Of a stretch of DNA of 64,000 nt, positions 32,701 to 39,794 are shown one piece after another (the stretch's first letter is position 1; each line of letters starts with the position of its first letter). The DNA lies in assembly GCA_020161335.1 (NCBI GenBank), contig JAIUOJ010000003.1, positions 19,735 to 83,734 on the forward strand, written 5' to 3'. This DNA is from Pseudomonadota bacterium. Its GTDB lineage: Bacteria > Pseudomonadota > Gammaproteobacteria > Xanthomonadales > Xanthomonadaceae. The notes under the pieces were generated by a model that was not told the DNA's origin, did no database searches, and saw only the letters and a program-made list of their open reading frames with translations. The translations under genes and the position numbers were made by a program.

Positions 32701-32949
32701 CAGCCCGGGTTCGAGGCCCTGCTCGACGCGGTCGCGGAGCGCCTCGACGCGATGGGCGGTGGCGTGGTGGCGATCGTCGGCCATACGGACGTGCGTGCCT
32801 CCCACGCCTACAACACCGCGCTCGGCCTGCGTCGTGCGACGGCGGTGCAGCAGGCGCTCGCCAAGCGGTTGAGTCCGGAGGTCCGCGCCAGGGTGCGGGT
32901 GGAAGCAAGCAGCGATCCGGCGGCCCCTGTCGGGACGGAACGCAAGTGA
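26764..32949 (+). CDS. Giant DUF11-repeat surface protein with OmpA-like C-terminus
   Basis: This exported protein of about 2061 residues starts at GTG 26764, six bases after AAGGGGG. A signal peptide (cleavage near LHA-QSA) and a propeller-like N-terminal region of about 300 residues come first. Tandem DUF11 beta-sandwich domains follow from about 330 to 1610, each with phrases such as VVKTANPLPGTDVAAGDVITY and VVLTDTLGAGL. Next is an SdrD/Cna-B-like segment (VFGTVFDDRDGDGWQD, GLLIETDQYGRYHLVDV). Two OmpA-like stretches end it, at about 1873 (GEVIFAPASAEV) and 1970 (VLFDTDKSDIQPGFEALL, IVGHTDVRASHAYNTALGLRRA). OmpA domains bind peptidoglycan, so the stalk may be anchored at the wall and extend outward. 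Three near-identical repeat segments show recent internal duplication. Fifteen bases separate its stop from the barrel gene's ATG. Confidence 0.9.
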   Translation: MLSISFRRAGTAAAGVVLALTAGVAGLLSPPLHAQSASRTNVATIAAPAGANDIDPANNTGRATVTLAAANAYSFCPAPHGTAPSNAIYGVGAGGNIRRLEAGASSDVVVPELALPSSVTGQLNALMIDRSRDRMLVHTPGALWAFDSANGGWYAATTTNVSSDFPRGGFDANGVGYMVRGNSVTPEVVRIQADATGFGYTATPHGNLSYDVAPTNNSSGDLAFDGDGQGWLVAGQDIYRVDFINPNPVAVRQARPLFNGSPVTWNWAGAAFGPDGLLYLGRNDTGYYRYDPATGAVTAVATLPNDQSRDLASCAFPVPPEAELGVVKSLAQVNGVAYVPGSPVSAGDVLTYAITLGNTGAAVGTLYPGNVLETVPANTTYVAAGNAFTQAAGAQWTIASAVNVPAGGNAVLNFVVRVNDPLPAGVTSVANNVTFAPGEPIDCADPDNTCSVTTPVGPNIATTKTSNPATGSNVNPGQTITYTLGVVVSNASTTAPLTLTDTLGAGLGFGAVTNAGAFACNAANPLVCTLPAGTPTGSYAVTYTATVDAGVSPGTTVANSVATDPTNNGGDANPGCPVAAPCTTEHIVVAAPNLVIAKTGPASAAVGAPYAYQIVVTNDGGTATTADATVSDVVPAGLTIDSATGCTIAGQSVTCIVPAGLSNVAPNNTASFTINVTPQASTAGTTVTNVASVTGGGDPDCVAAGDCVSPPVDTTIGAPNLVIAKSGPANATVGTAYDYVLTVTNTGSAATTAPATVSDTLPTGLAINTAGGCTFAGLTATCAVPTGLAVGDSASFTINVTPQASTAGTTVTNVASVTGGGDPDCVAAGDCVSPPVDTTIGAPNLVIAKSGPANATVGVAYAYTLTVTNTGVSATADATVIDTVPAGLTINSVVPGFCAAAGQNVTCTIPQVDLAVGASPVVITINVTPQASTAGTTVTNVASVTGGGDPDCVAAGDCVSPPVDTQVARPLLTFSKSSDPVSGGDVEVGQVITYTLSVTVAAAPTLSDVVLTDTVGAGLGNLTVTSPGVFTGGFTGSTGTFTLASGAAPGTYAVVYTATVQPDAGTTVDNSVQATGGNPPPGSGQPPAPQPTCDPACATEHAVARPAVAVVKTANPLPGTDVAAGDVITYGLTVAVANASLLSDVVLTDTLGAGLTFGSVTSAGAFTCGGVNPLVCTLPAGTAPGSYALQYTATVDASADTTVRNDVQATGGNDPLDPDNPQPDCTSCSTEHDVVAPTISVTKSSTPGSGNEVRVGDTLAYTLTVTVANSATRDVLTLTDTLGAGLTFGAVTDAGAFSCSGVLVCTLPAGTAAGTYPVTYTATVDPDATRIVRNVVTATGGTGNSGSPPTCASCDTEHLLAAPRVLLAKSATPGAGAQVSVGDVIEYTLTVTIENSATLAEVRLTDTPGAGLALGAMPAGCAMQGATAVCTLPAGTVPGLYTFTYPATVTADANGQVRNVVAGSGGGGDAPECTACETAHELVDDAQLRIVKAAAVRNAKVGDLVRYTLTVENVGAVNISGATVVDTPPAGFTYVEGSMAVADRDNEFTLAGKYPLRIDGLDIDAGARATIVYLLRVGAGVKPGVHVNQAVALNDTGTPISNIATAQVTLDGDPLLDDSLVFGTVFDDRDGDGWQDRADLTDVRVQGGFAPSAYIAGSTTIDRGDGPQPVADASAPLLHGIDVGAIAARQSEGDPVDAHRVTIRQRLASADFTDDFVLTSAQGVTVHMDAAGSTTLVRSGEAGKGLNAAEPTVQRVVSAVDGGFELAYVISNAGIDERGLPGVRIASVEGLLIETDQYGRYHLVDVHGGDWAHGRNFLLKVDSATLPAGAEFTTENPRVRRVTPGIPVRFDFGVKQPVQVLEGGARKVELELGEVIFAPASAEVREAYLPAIRKMAEQVDAHRGGDIVIVADGSSQALAIARAAAVRGALEDMVDAEARTGLRVVLRTQVDDPHSMVAGIDAGGALLGTVLFDTDKSDIQPGFEALLDAVAERLDAMGGGVVAIVGHTDVRASHAYNTALGLRRATAVQQALAKRLSPEVRARVRVEASSDPAAPVGTERK
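28773..28965 (+). repeat. Internal DNA repeat of the DUF11 gene, copy 1
   Basis: This 193-base segment encodes the end of one DUF11 domain and the start of the next. It covers the ASTAGTTVTNVASVTGGGDP stretch, the CVAAGDCVSPP stretch and the APNLVIAKSGPANATVG stretch. It is almost identical to 29145-29337, 372 bases downstream, with only scattered synonymous changes. Confidence 0.9.
29145..29337 (+). repeat. Internal DNA repeat of the DUF11 gene, copy 2
   Basis: This is the second 193-base copy, in frame with copy 1, with a few base differences such as GACTGT for GACTGC. Such identity at silent sites implies recent duplication or gene conversion. Confidence 0.9.
29531..29657 (+). repeat. Internal DNA repeat of the DUF11 gene, copy 3 (partial)
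   Basis: This shorter third copy of about 127 bases covers TINVTPQASTAGTTVTNVAS to CVSPPVDT, then diverges. It starts 381 bases after the matching point in copy 2, giving a domain period of 124-127 residues. Confidence 0.85.
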
Positions 32950-32963
32950 GGGGGATCCGGACC

Positions 32964-35900
32964 ATGAAGATGAAACTGCTCGACGCCACGCTGCTGGGCA
33001 TCCTTGCCGGCATGAGTGCCTCCGCGGCGGCACAGGACGCCGCGGCACCGGACGAGGTCGCGCCCGCCGCGCAGGCTGCGCCAGCCGGCTGCGGGGGGAA
33101 CGCCTGCCGCGACGACGATGGTGAGCTGGTGTTCCGCCTGCGCACGCGCAGCTACGACCAGCCGGTCACCACCGGTACCAACCAGCACTCCTCCTCACAG
33201 GCGCTGCAGCCCGACCGTCGCGTGTCGATTGCGCTCGAACAGCCCGGTCGCGCCGTGGCCACCGGCACGTTCTCCGTGCAGCTGCCCGGCGGCGGCGCGA
33301 TCTGGGCGACCGAGGATCCGGATCTCGGGATGCCGGAACTCACGATCAGCGCGCCGTCGATGGTCGCCTTCGACGGCGGCCGCATCGTCGAGCCGGTGCG
33401 CTTCTTCGTGCGCAGCAACTACACCGCATTCGTGGAGCGCTACGAGCTCACGTTCTACCGCGGCACCGACGGCGACCTGGTCGCGCCGGTGGCGCGCATG
33501 GACGTGCCGGTCGACGCCACCGTGCAGAGCGAGTGGGACGGCGCGCTGCCGTCCGACCTTCGCCTGCGTGCGGGCGACGAACTGGTCTACGTGCTGCGCG
33601 CGTACGATGCCGAGGGCAACTTCGACGAAACCTCGCCGCGCAAGCTGCAGATGGTGCGTCCGGACGAAGCCGAACGCGGCCATGCCCAGCTGCGCGAAGG
33701 CGCCGAACGTGCGCTTGGCACGTCGCTGACCGCGGACCAGGCGCTGGTCCAGCAGCTGGTGGAGGACGCCTTCGCCGGCAACGGCCTGCGCCAGCAGAAC
33801 ATCCCGATCCACGGCTCGCGCGTGCGCATACAGGGGCGCAACCTGCCGGATGGCTACGGCCTGCGCATCAATGGCGAGAACTATCCGGTCGACCTGGAGC
33901 GCAAGTTCGTCGCCGAGTACCTGGTGCCGGTCGGCCGGCACCGGTTCGAGATCGGCCTCGTCGGCCAGGACGGCAGCGCGGCGATCCAGCACGCACTCGA
34001 CGTCGATGTCAGCGGCAGGTACTTCTTCGGTACCGCGCTGGCCGACGTCACCGTGTATCAGAACGATGCCAGTGGTGCCGGTCGCAACCTGGCGTGGGCC
34101 GGGCGTGACGACGACATCCTCAGCGACGGCCGTCTGGCGTTCTACGGCAAGGCGAAGGTGAAGGGCAAGTACCTGTTCACCGCCCAGGCGGACACCCAGA
34201 ACCGGCCGTTGGAAGACCTGTTCGACGGATTCACTTCGGCGGATCCGCAGGACGTGTTCCGTCGCCTCGACCCGGACCTGTACTACCCGACGTACGGTGA
34301 CGACTCCAACGTCTGGCGCGACGTCGACAGCATGGGCCGCTTCTACCTGCGCGTGGACTGGGACAAGAACGAGGCGCTGTGGGGCAACTTCGCCACCGGA
34401 TTCACCGGCACCGAGTACGGCCAGTACTCGCGCGCACTGTACGGCGCCGCGCTGAACTGGCGTTCGCGCATGGCCAATGCCTGGGGCGACCCGTTGACCC
34501 AATTGCGGGCGTTTGCCTCCGAGGCGCAGACCGCGCCCGGCCACAGCGAGTTCATCGGCACTGGCGGCAGCCTGTACTACCTGCGCCACACCGACCTGCT
34601 GCCGGGCTCCGACCGCGTGGCGCTGGAGATCCGCGACCACACCACGGGACGCGTCGAGCAGCGAGTGGAGCTGCTGCGTGGCGCCGACTACGAGATCGAC
34701 GACCTGCAGGGCCGCATCCTGCTGACGCGCCCACTCGCCCAGATCACGCGCCAGAACATCCCGACCCTGACCCGTGACGCGCCGCTGGACGGCTTCGAAC
34801 AGCGCCTGATCGTCGACTACGAATGGGTGCCCACCGACTTCGATCCCGACGAGGTGACCGCCGGCGTGCGCGGCAAGCACTGGTTCGGCGACCACGTCGG
34901 CGTTGGCGTCACCTGGGTCGACGAGAACCGCGCCGGTGAGGACTACACCCTGCAGTCGGCCGACGTGACCCTGCAGGCCGGCAAGGGTACCTACCTCAAG
35001 CTGGAGCACAGCCGCACCGAATCCACCAGTGCGCCCGTGTTCTTCTCCGACAATGGCGGCTTGAGCTTCTCGAGGCTGAATGTGGATGGGCCACGCGAAG
35101 GCGAGGCCACCGCGATCGAGGCGCGCGCCAACTTCCGGGAACTGGGCTGGACCGAACAGCCATGGAGCGCGGGCGCGTGGTGGCGACAGGTGGACGCGGG
35201 CTATTCGATCTCGCGCTACGACACCGCTGCCGACATCGAGGAGTACGGCGCCGAGGTGCTCGGGCAGTTCACCCCGAACCTCGGCATGTACGCGCGCTAC
35301 AGCCGCGCCGAGCGCGGCGCGGACACGCTGACCCAAGCCCAGGCCAAGGCCGAGTGGCGCATCGGTGACTTCGACGTCCTGGCCTTCGAGTTGCGCCGGG
35401 TGGAGGAGCGGCGCGGAAGCCTCGACGCCGCAGGACTGCTTGGTGCGGCGCGCTACACGCACCGCTTCGGCACGGCGTTCGACCTGTACGGCACCGCCCA
35501 GGTCACGCTCGATGATGACGGCGGCGCGTACGCCGACAACAACGCGTTCACCCTGGGTGGCCGCTACAACTTCGCCAACCTGTCGACGCTCGGTGCCGAG
35601 CTGACGACGGGCGACCGTGGCGACGCTGCGCAGGTCAACGGCGAATGGCGGCGATCGGCGCAGCAGAGCTTCTACGGCAGCTACACCTACTCGACCGATC
35701 GCAGCGATTACGATCCCTTGTTCAACCCCAACGCGCAGAACGGCTGGACGCTGGGCCAGCGTTGGCGGCTGTCGAACCAGGTCAACCTGTTCAACGAAAG
35801 CCAGTTCCTGAAGAACCGTCGCGAGAGTGGCCTGGCGCACACCTTCGGCATGGACTTCTATCCGGTGCAGGGCTGGAACGTCGGCTTCACGCTGAGCGAT

Positions 35901-36653
35901 GGCGACCTGACGCGGGAGAATGGCGATCAGGTCGATCGCCGTGCGATCAGCGTCAGCGGAGGACGCACCTCCAGCGACACCAGTTGGCAAAGCAAGCTGG
36001 AGTGGCGCGAGGACAGCGGCGCGGAGCAGGTGACGCAATGGGTCAGCACCAACCGGCTGACCCACAAGATCAACGAGAGCTGGCGGATCGCGGCGCGCCT
36101 CAACTATGCCGACACCCAGGATGACCTTGACCGGGACGGCAGTGCGAAGTTCATCGAAGGCAACTTCGGATTCGCCTATCGTCCATGGAACAGCACGCGC
36201 TGGGGCCTGTTCGGGCGCTACACCTATCTCTACGACCTGGCCTCGTCCGGCCAGCTGGGCGGGGCGCAGGTCGACCAGAGGAGCCAGGTGCTGTCGTTCG
36301 AGGGCGTGTACCGGCACGACCAGCGCTGGGAGTTCGCCGGCAAGCTCGCCCGCCGAGAGGGCGAGGTGCGCTACGAGCGCGGCCGGGGCGAGTGGTTCGA
36401 TTCGTCCACGACCTTTGTCAGCGCCCAGGCGCGCTACGAACTGGTGTACCGCTGGCACGCACTGACGGAGTACCGCTGGCTGGACGTGGACGACGGCGGC
36501 ACGCGCCAGGGCTGGCTGGCCGGCGTGGACCGCGACATCGGCCGCAATTTCCGCGTCGGTGCGGGCTACAACTTCACCGACTTCAGCGACGACCTCACGG
36601 ATTTCAACTATGAGCACAAGGGCTGGTTCATCAACTTCGTCGGCAGCTACTGA
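32964..36653 (+). CDS. Predicted large outer-membrane beta-barrel protein, partner of the DUF11 giant
   Basis: This 1229-residue protein starts at ATG 32964 (MKMKLLDATLLGILAG) with a signal peptide cleaved near SAAAQ-DA; an upstream in-frame GTG at 32946 overlaps the previous stop. The first 400 residues are soluble beta-rich modules (QPDRRVSIALEQPGRAVATG, RVRIQGRNLPDGYGLRINGE). From about 480 the sequence alternates aromatic and polar residues in barrel fashion (ARYTHRFGTAFDLYGTAQVT, FGRYTYLYDLASSGQ). It ends with GWFINFVGSY, an aromatic C-terminus as in BAM substrates. There is no TonB box or plug. Its gene follows the DUF11 giant by 15 bases and the two are surely co-transcribed. I do not recognise a named family. 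A role in exporting or anchoring the giant protein is a guess from position. Confidence 0.82.
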   Translation: MKMKLLDATLLGILAGMSASAAAQDAAAPDEVAPAAQAAPAGCGGNACRDDDGELVFRLRTRSYDQPVTTGTNQHSSSQALQPDRRVSIALEQPGRAVATGTFSVQLPGGGAIWATEDPDLGMPELTISAPSMVAFDGGRIVEPVRFFVRSNYTAFVERYELTFYRGTDGDLVAPVARMDVPVDATVQSEWDGALPSDLRLRAGDELVYVLRAYDAEGNFDETSPRKLQMVRPDEAERGHAQLREGAERALGTSLTADQALVQQLVEDAFAGNGLRQQNIPIHGSRVRIQGRNLPDGYGLRINGENYPVDLERKFVAEYLVPVGRHRFEIGLVGQDGSAAIQHALDVDVSGRYFFGTALADVTVYQNDASGAGRNLAWAGRDDDILSDGRLAFYGKAKVKGKYLFTAQADTQNRPLEDLFDGFTSADPQDVFRRLDPDLYYPTYGDDSNVWRDVDSMGRFYLRVDWDKNEALWGNFATGFTGTEYGQYSRALYGAALNWRSRMANAWGDPLTQLRAFASEAQTAPGHSEFIGTGGSLYYLRHTDLLPGSDRVALEIRDHTTGRVEQRVELLRGADYEIDDLQGRILLTRPLAQITRQNIPTLTRDAPLDGFEQRLIVDYEWVPTDFDPDEVTAGVRGKHWFGDHVGVGVTWVDENRAGEDYTLQSADVTLQAGKGTYLKLEHSRTESTSAPVFFSDNGGLSFSRLNVDGPREGEATAIEARANFRELGWTEQPWSAGAWWRQVDAGYSISRYDTAADIEEYGAEVLGQFTPNLGMYARYSRAERGADTLTQAQAKAEWRIGDFDVLAFELRRVEERRGSLDAAGLLGAARYTHRFGTAFDLYGTAQVTLDDDGGAYADNNAFTLGGRYNFANLSTLGAELTTGDRGDAAQVNGEWRRSAQQSFYGSYTYSTDRSDYDPLFNPNAQNGWTLGQRWRLSNQVNLFNESQFLKNRRESGLAHTFGMDFYPVQGWNVGFTLSDGDLTRENGDQVDRRAISVSGGRTSSDTSWQSKLEWREDSGAEQVTQWVSTNRLTHKINESWRIAARLNYADTQDDLDRDGSAKFIEGNFGFAYRPWNSTRWGLFGRYTYLYDLASSGQLGGAQVDQRSQVLSFEGVYRHDQRWEFAGKLARREGEVRYERGRGEWFDSSTTFVSAQARYELVYRWHALTEYRWLDVDDGGTRQGWLAGVDRDIGRNFRVGAGYNFTDFSDDLTDFNYEHKGWFINFVGSY

Positions 36654-36717
36654 GGATGGGCGCGGGCATCGGCGCACGTCCGCCAGCGACCGGGCTGGCA
36701 GCGAAGGCGCGCCGGCA

Positions 36718-38145
36718 ATGAGCGCCTCCACGACCGTCCGGCCGTATCGTGGAGTTGCAGGCCGCACGCTCCTGCTTGCGGTGTTCGGCCTGCTGCTGGT
36801 CCTCGCAGCGCCGGGTGCACTCGCCCAAGCGGGCGTGGACACGGTGCAGCGCACCTTCATCAACCTGAGCTTCGAACAGCCAAACCTGCAGGCGGCGGGA
36901 TGCCGTGTCTACATCGGCGAGCAGTTCGTCCCCGGCTGGACCACGACGCATGGGCTGCATGGTCAGGAGAACGTGGGCGGTTGCGCCGTTCCGCTGGGCT
37001 TCGTGGTCGGCGAGCAGGCGCACATCATTGAGATGTGGCGCACGCCGCGAACCAACGGCGGGCAGACGGTCAATGCGCGCAGCGGTGAACAGCTGGCCGA
37101 GCTCAATGCCGAGCAGCTTTCGCGGATCTCGCAGAACGTCTGCCTGGTGCCAGACGACGAGGTGCGCTGGCGCTTCAGCCATCGGGGTCGTGCCAGTGCC
37201 ACGGTCCAGGATGAAATGCGCTTCCTGCTCGGGGATGATCCCATCGTGGATGTGGGGACGACCAACAACGGAAGCGGGGGTGTTGCGACCGTGCATCTCG
37301 GATCGGCCACCTCTGCGGCGGGTCCGGATGGCTGGCGCGACTACACCGGCAGCTTCCTTTACGGCGGCACGGGGGGCATGACCAACATCGGCTTCGAGGC
37401 GAGGTCCGGCGCGAGCACCACCGGTAACTTCATCGACGATATCCAGGTGTTCCTGAAGCCGTTCATCGAGTTGACCGGGGCCGGGTTCGAAACCGTCGAG
37501 GGCGCTTCCACGGGCGTGCCGGCGCTGCGCATCGTCGGCACGCTGGACGACGAGCTGCAGATCGTCGTCACGGTCACGGGCGGCAGCGCCCAGCTGGGAA
37601 CCGACTTCAGTACTCCCAGCGGGACCACGACCTTCAGCGTCACCCTGCCGGCCGGCGCCTACGATGGCGATACCGTGGTGCCGCTCGGGCTGCAGGCGAT
37701 CGGAAACGGCATCATCGACGGGACCCGTACGGTCGAGCTGAGGCTGGAGCCTCGGCCGGACGATTACCTGCTCAGCTCCACCAGTGCCTGCGGCGCCGCC
37801 GCGGTCGCGCAGGCCACCTGGCGGATCCTCGATGATGATCTCAATCTCGATATCGAAAAAGTCGTGCTTCCGACGACCGCAGCCATCGGTGAAGTCGTTG
37901 CCTTCACTCTGGTCGTGAACCACGTCGATGGCGTGGAGGGCGATGGCGCGGTGCTGCGCGACCCTGCCGTCGAAGGCCTCGACTGCAGTGCGGCGACACT
38001 CACGTGCGAAGCATCCGGCGACGCTGCCTGCCCCGCGTCACCTACCATAGGCGCGCTGCAGGGCGGTGGCCTGGTGATTCCGACGCTCCGCAGCGGCGGC
38101 CGCGTCCAGGTCGGCTTCAGTTGCCTGGTGGAAACCGTGCCATGA
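36718..38145 (+). CDS. Secreted protein with VPGWTTTH domain and Calx-beta-like segment (paralogue of the 748-residue protein)
   Basis: This 475-residue exported protein starts at ATG 36718 (MSASTTVRPYRG), with a signal peptide through VLAAPGALAQ. The N-terminal domain (about 35-280) has the phrases NLSFEQPNLQ, VPGWTTTHG, LAELNAEQ, SQNVCLVPDDE, WRFSHRGR and NFIDDIQVFLKPF, matched in order by the protein at 40960-43206. A Calx-beta-like segment follows (GGSAQLGTDFSTPSGTTTFSV, ending WRILDDD). Last is a DUF11-like domain of about 95 residues. Cysteines pair plausibly as disulfides. It is third in line after the giant and the barrel, with a 64-base gap. The N-terminal domain may be a carbohydrate-binding-type sandwich; this is not established. 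Confidence 0.82.
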   Translation: MSASTTVRPYRGVAGRTLLLAVFGLLLVLAAPGALAQAGVDTVQRTFINLSFEQPNLQAAGCRVYIGEQFVPGWTTTHGLHGQENVGGCAVPLGFVVGEQAHIIEMWRTPRTNGGQTVNARSGEQLAELNAEQLSRISQNVCLVPDDEVRWRFSHRGRASATVQDEMRFLLGDDPIVDVGTTNNGSGGVATVHLGSATSAAGPDGWRDYTGSFLYGGTGGMTNIGFEARSGASTTGNFIDDIQVFLKPFIELTGAGFETVEGASTGVPALRIVGTLDDELQIVVTVTGGSAQLGTDFSTPSGTTTFSVTLPAGAYDGDTVVPLGLQAIGNGIIDGTRTVELRLEPRPDDYLLSSTSACGAAAVAQATWRILDDDLNLDIEKVVLPTTAAIGEVVAFTLVVNHVDGVEGDGAVLRDPAVEGLDCSAATLTCEASGDAACPASPTIGALQGGGLVIPTLRSGGRVQVGFSCLVETVP

Positions 38146-38288
38146 CGGCTTGATGGCGTGCCATCCGCGGAGAGTGACGACGCACTCGGCTACCATCGCA
38201 AGGGGTCTGGCGTGACAGCAGTATCGCTGTGGCGCATCCGGCCGTGCGCAGTGTGTCCGCGGAAGAACGCGGCGTGGAGTTGGCAAGC

Positions 38289-39701
38289 ATGGCGATGAAT
38301 GGCGGCAATCCTTCGCATTCTGCGGGCCCATTGCGGCGGCCAGCCGGGCGCGTCACCGCGTGGCTGCGGCGCGTGCCGGTCTCCGATCCGGTCGACCGCC
38401 GGAACGCGCCCATGCTGCAAGTGGTGCTGCTGCTGCTCGGCATTCCGACGCCCTTGATCTGGCTGTACCGGGTCCTGTTCGTCGCCCAGCCGTGGCGACC
38501 CGGCGAGCTGCAGTCGATGGCGATGGCCATGGCCACCTCCGCGGTCGCGCTCTTCAGTGTCTGGCTGATCCGCCGCGGCCGGTTCCAGTGGGCGATCCGG
38601 CAGGTGCTGGCGCTGATCGCCGTGTCGACCATCTATGCGTATTCGATCCAGGGGGCAGACCGGCAGTCATTCGAGGAGCCGATCCTCGTGCTGTGGATCG
38701 TGCTGGCCGGGCTGATGATCGGGCGCCGGGCGTTGTGGTTGATGTTCGGCGCGATAGCCGTTGCGTTCGCGGCCGGCATCGCCCATGCATTTACCCATGT
38801 CGCGGCGGACGGGACGCCTCCCTCTACCGAGGCCATGGTCATCGCGACCAAGGCGATCATCTTCCTGATGATTGCCCTGGCCATCGACCGCAGCGTGCTT
38901 GCGCTTCGCGACGCGCTGACTGAAGTGTCGCTCCACGGGGACGAGCTTGCCTCCACCAACGAGCGCCTGCAGAAGGAGATGGCGGAGCGCCGGCAGACGG
39001 AGGACAAGTTGATCCATGCCAGGAAGGTGGAGGCCATCGGTCGCCTTGCCGTGGGTGTTGCCCACGACTTCAGGCATCTGCTGACGCTGATCGCCGGATA
39101 TGCTGCAAAGGGGTTGCGGGCCCAGGACGGCTTCGAACGACTGGGTGCCTTCGAGGATATCGAGGCCACGACGAAGCGCGCGACCGCGGTGACCAACCGG
39201 TTGCTCGATTTCAGTCGCGACGAGCCCGCGAGGATCGAGCGGCTGGACCCGGTCGCCGCATTGCGTGACATGCAACCCATGCTCCAGCAGCTGCTTGGCC
39301 CAACCATCAAGCTGAAGATGCTGCTGCCGGACCATTCAGCCGACGTGCTTTTCGACAGGACGCAGCTGGACCTGGTCGTGTTGAACGTGGCCGCGAACGC
39401 CAAGGCGGCCATGCCGGACGGGGGCAGGCTGCAGCTCGTGGCACGCATCGTCGACGAGGGACGATGCGTCGAGATCGACCTCAGCGACACGGGCCATGGC
39501 ATGACGGACGAGGTGGTGGCACGCATCTTCGACCCGTTCTTCACCACGCGGCCGGCGGGGGAAGGGCTCGGTCTTGGCCTGCCCCTCGTGCAAAGCCTGA
39601 TCGAAACACATGGTGGGCGCATCGAGGTGCTCAGCACGGTGGGACAGGGGACTTCGTTCCGCCTGAAGCTGCCGGTCGTCGGGGCCGATGCAGGCGGCTG
39701 A
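38289..39701 (+). CDS. Orphan membrane sensor histidine kinase
   Basis: This kinase is 470 residues from ATG 38289; an in-frame GTG at 38229 would add 20. Five or six membrane helices span residues about 43-200 with almost no extracytoplasmic loops, so it probably senses a membrane or intramembrane signal. A short coiled coil (about 205-240) leads to the dimerisation region with H259 in AVGVAHDFRHLLTLIAGY. Most relatives have HDFNN, so the two asparagines are replaced by R-H here. The ATPase has NVAANAKAAMPDGG, DTGHGMTDEVVARIFDPFFTT and GEGLGLGLPLV. No regulator gene is adjacent. The OmpR-type regulator at 25725 at the other end of the DUF11 cluster is the nearest unpaired candidate partner. 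Confidence 0.88.
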   Translation: MAMNGGNPSHSAGPLRRPAGRVTAWLRRVPVSDPVDRRNAPMLQVVLLLLGIPTPLIWLYRVLFVAQPWRPGELQSMAMAMATSAVALFSVWLIRRGRFQWAIRQVLALIAVSTIYAYSIQGADRQSFEEPILVLWIVLAGLMIGRRALWLMFGAIAVAFAAGIAHAFTHVAADGTPPSTEAMVIATKAIIFLMIALAIDRSVLALRDALTEVSLHGDELASTNERLQKEMAERRQTEDKLIHARKVEAIGRLAVGVAHDFRHLLTLIAGYAAKGLRAQDGFERLGAFEDIEATTKRATAVTNRLLDFSRDEPARIERLDPVAALRDMQPMLQQLLGPTIKLKMLLPDHSADVLFDRTQLDLVVLNVAANAKAAMPDGGRLQLVARIVDEGRCVEIDLSDTGHGMTDEVVARIFDPFFTTRPAGEGLGLGLPLVQSLIETHGGRIEVLSTVGQGTSFRLKLPVVGADAGG

Positions 39702-39794
39702 GCAGGCATCGGTTGCCGGCATGCGGGCGGCGTCCAGGATTGCGCTATCGTGCTTCTCTCGCGCCGGGTCCGTGGCCGGCCGCCTGGGACAGCC

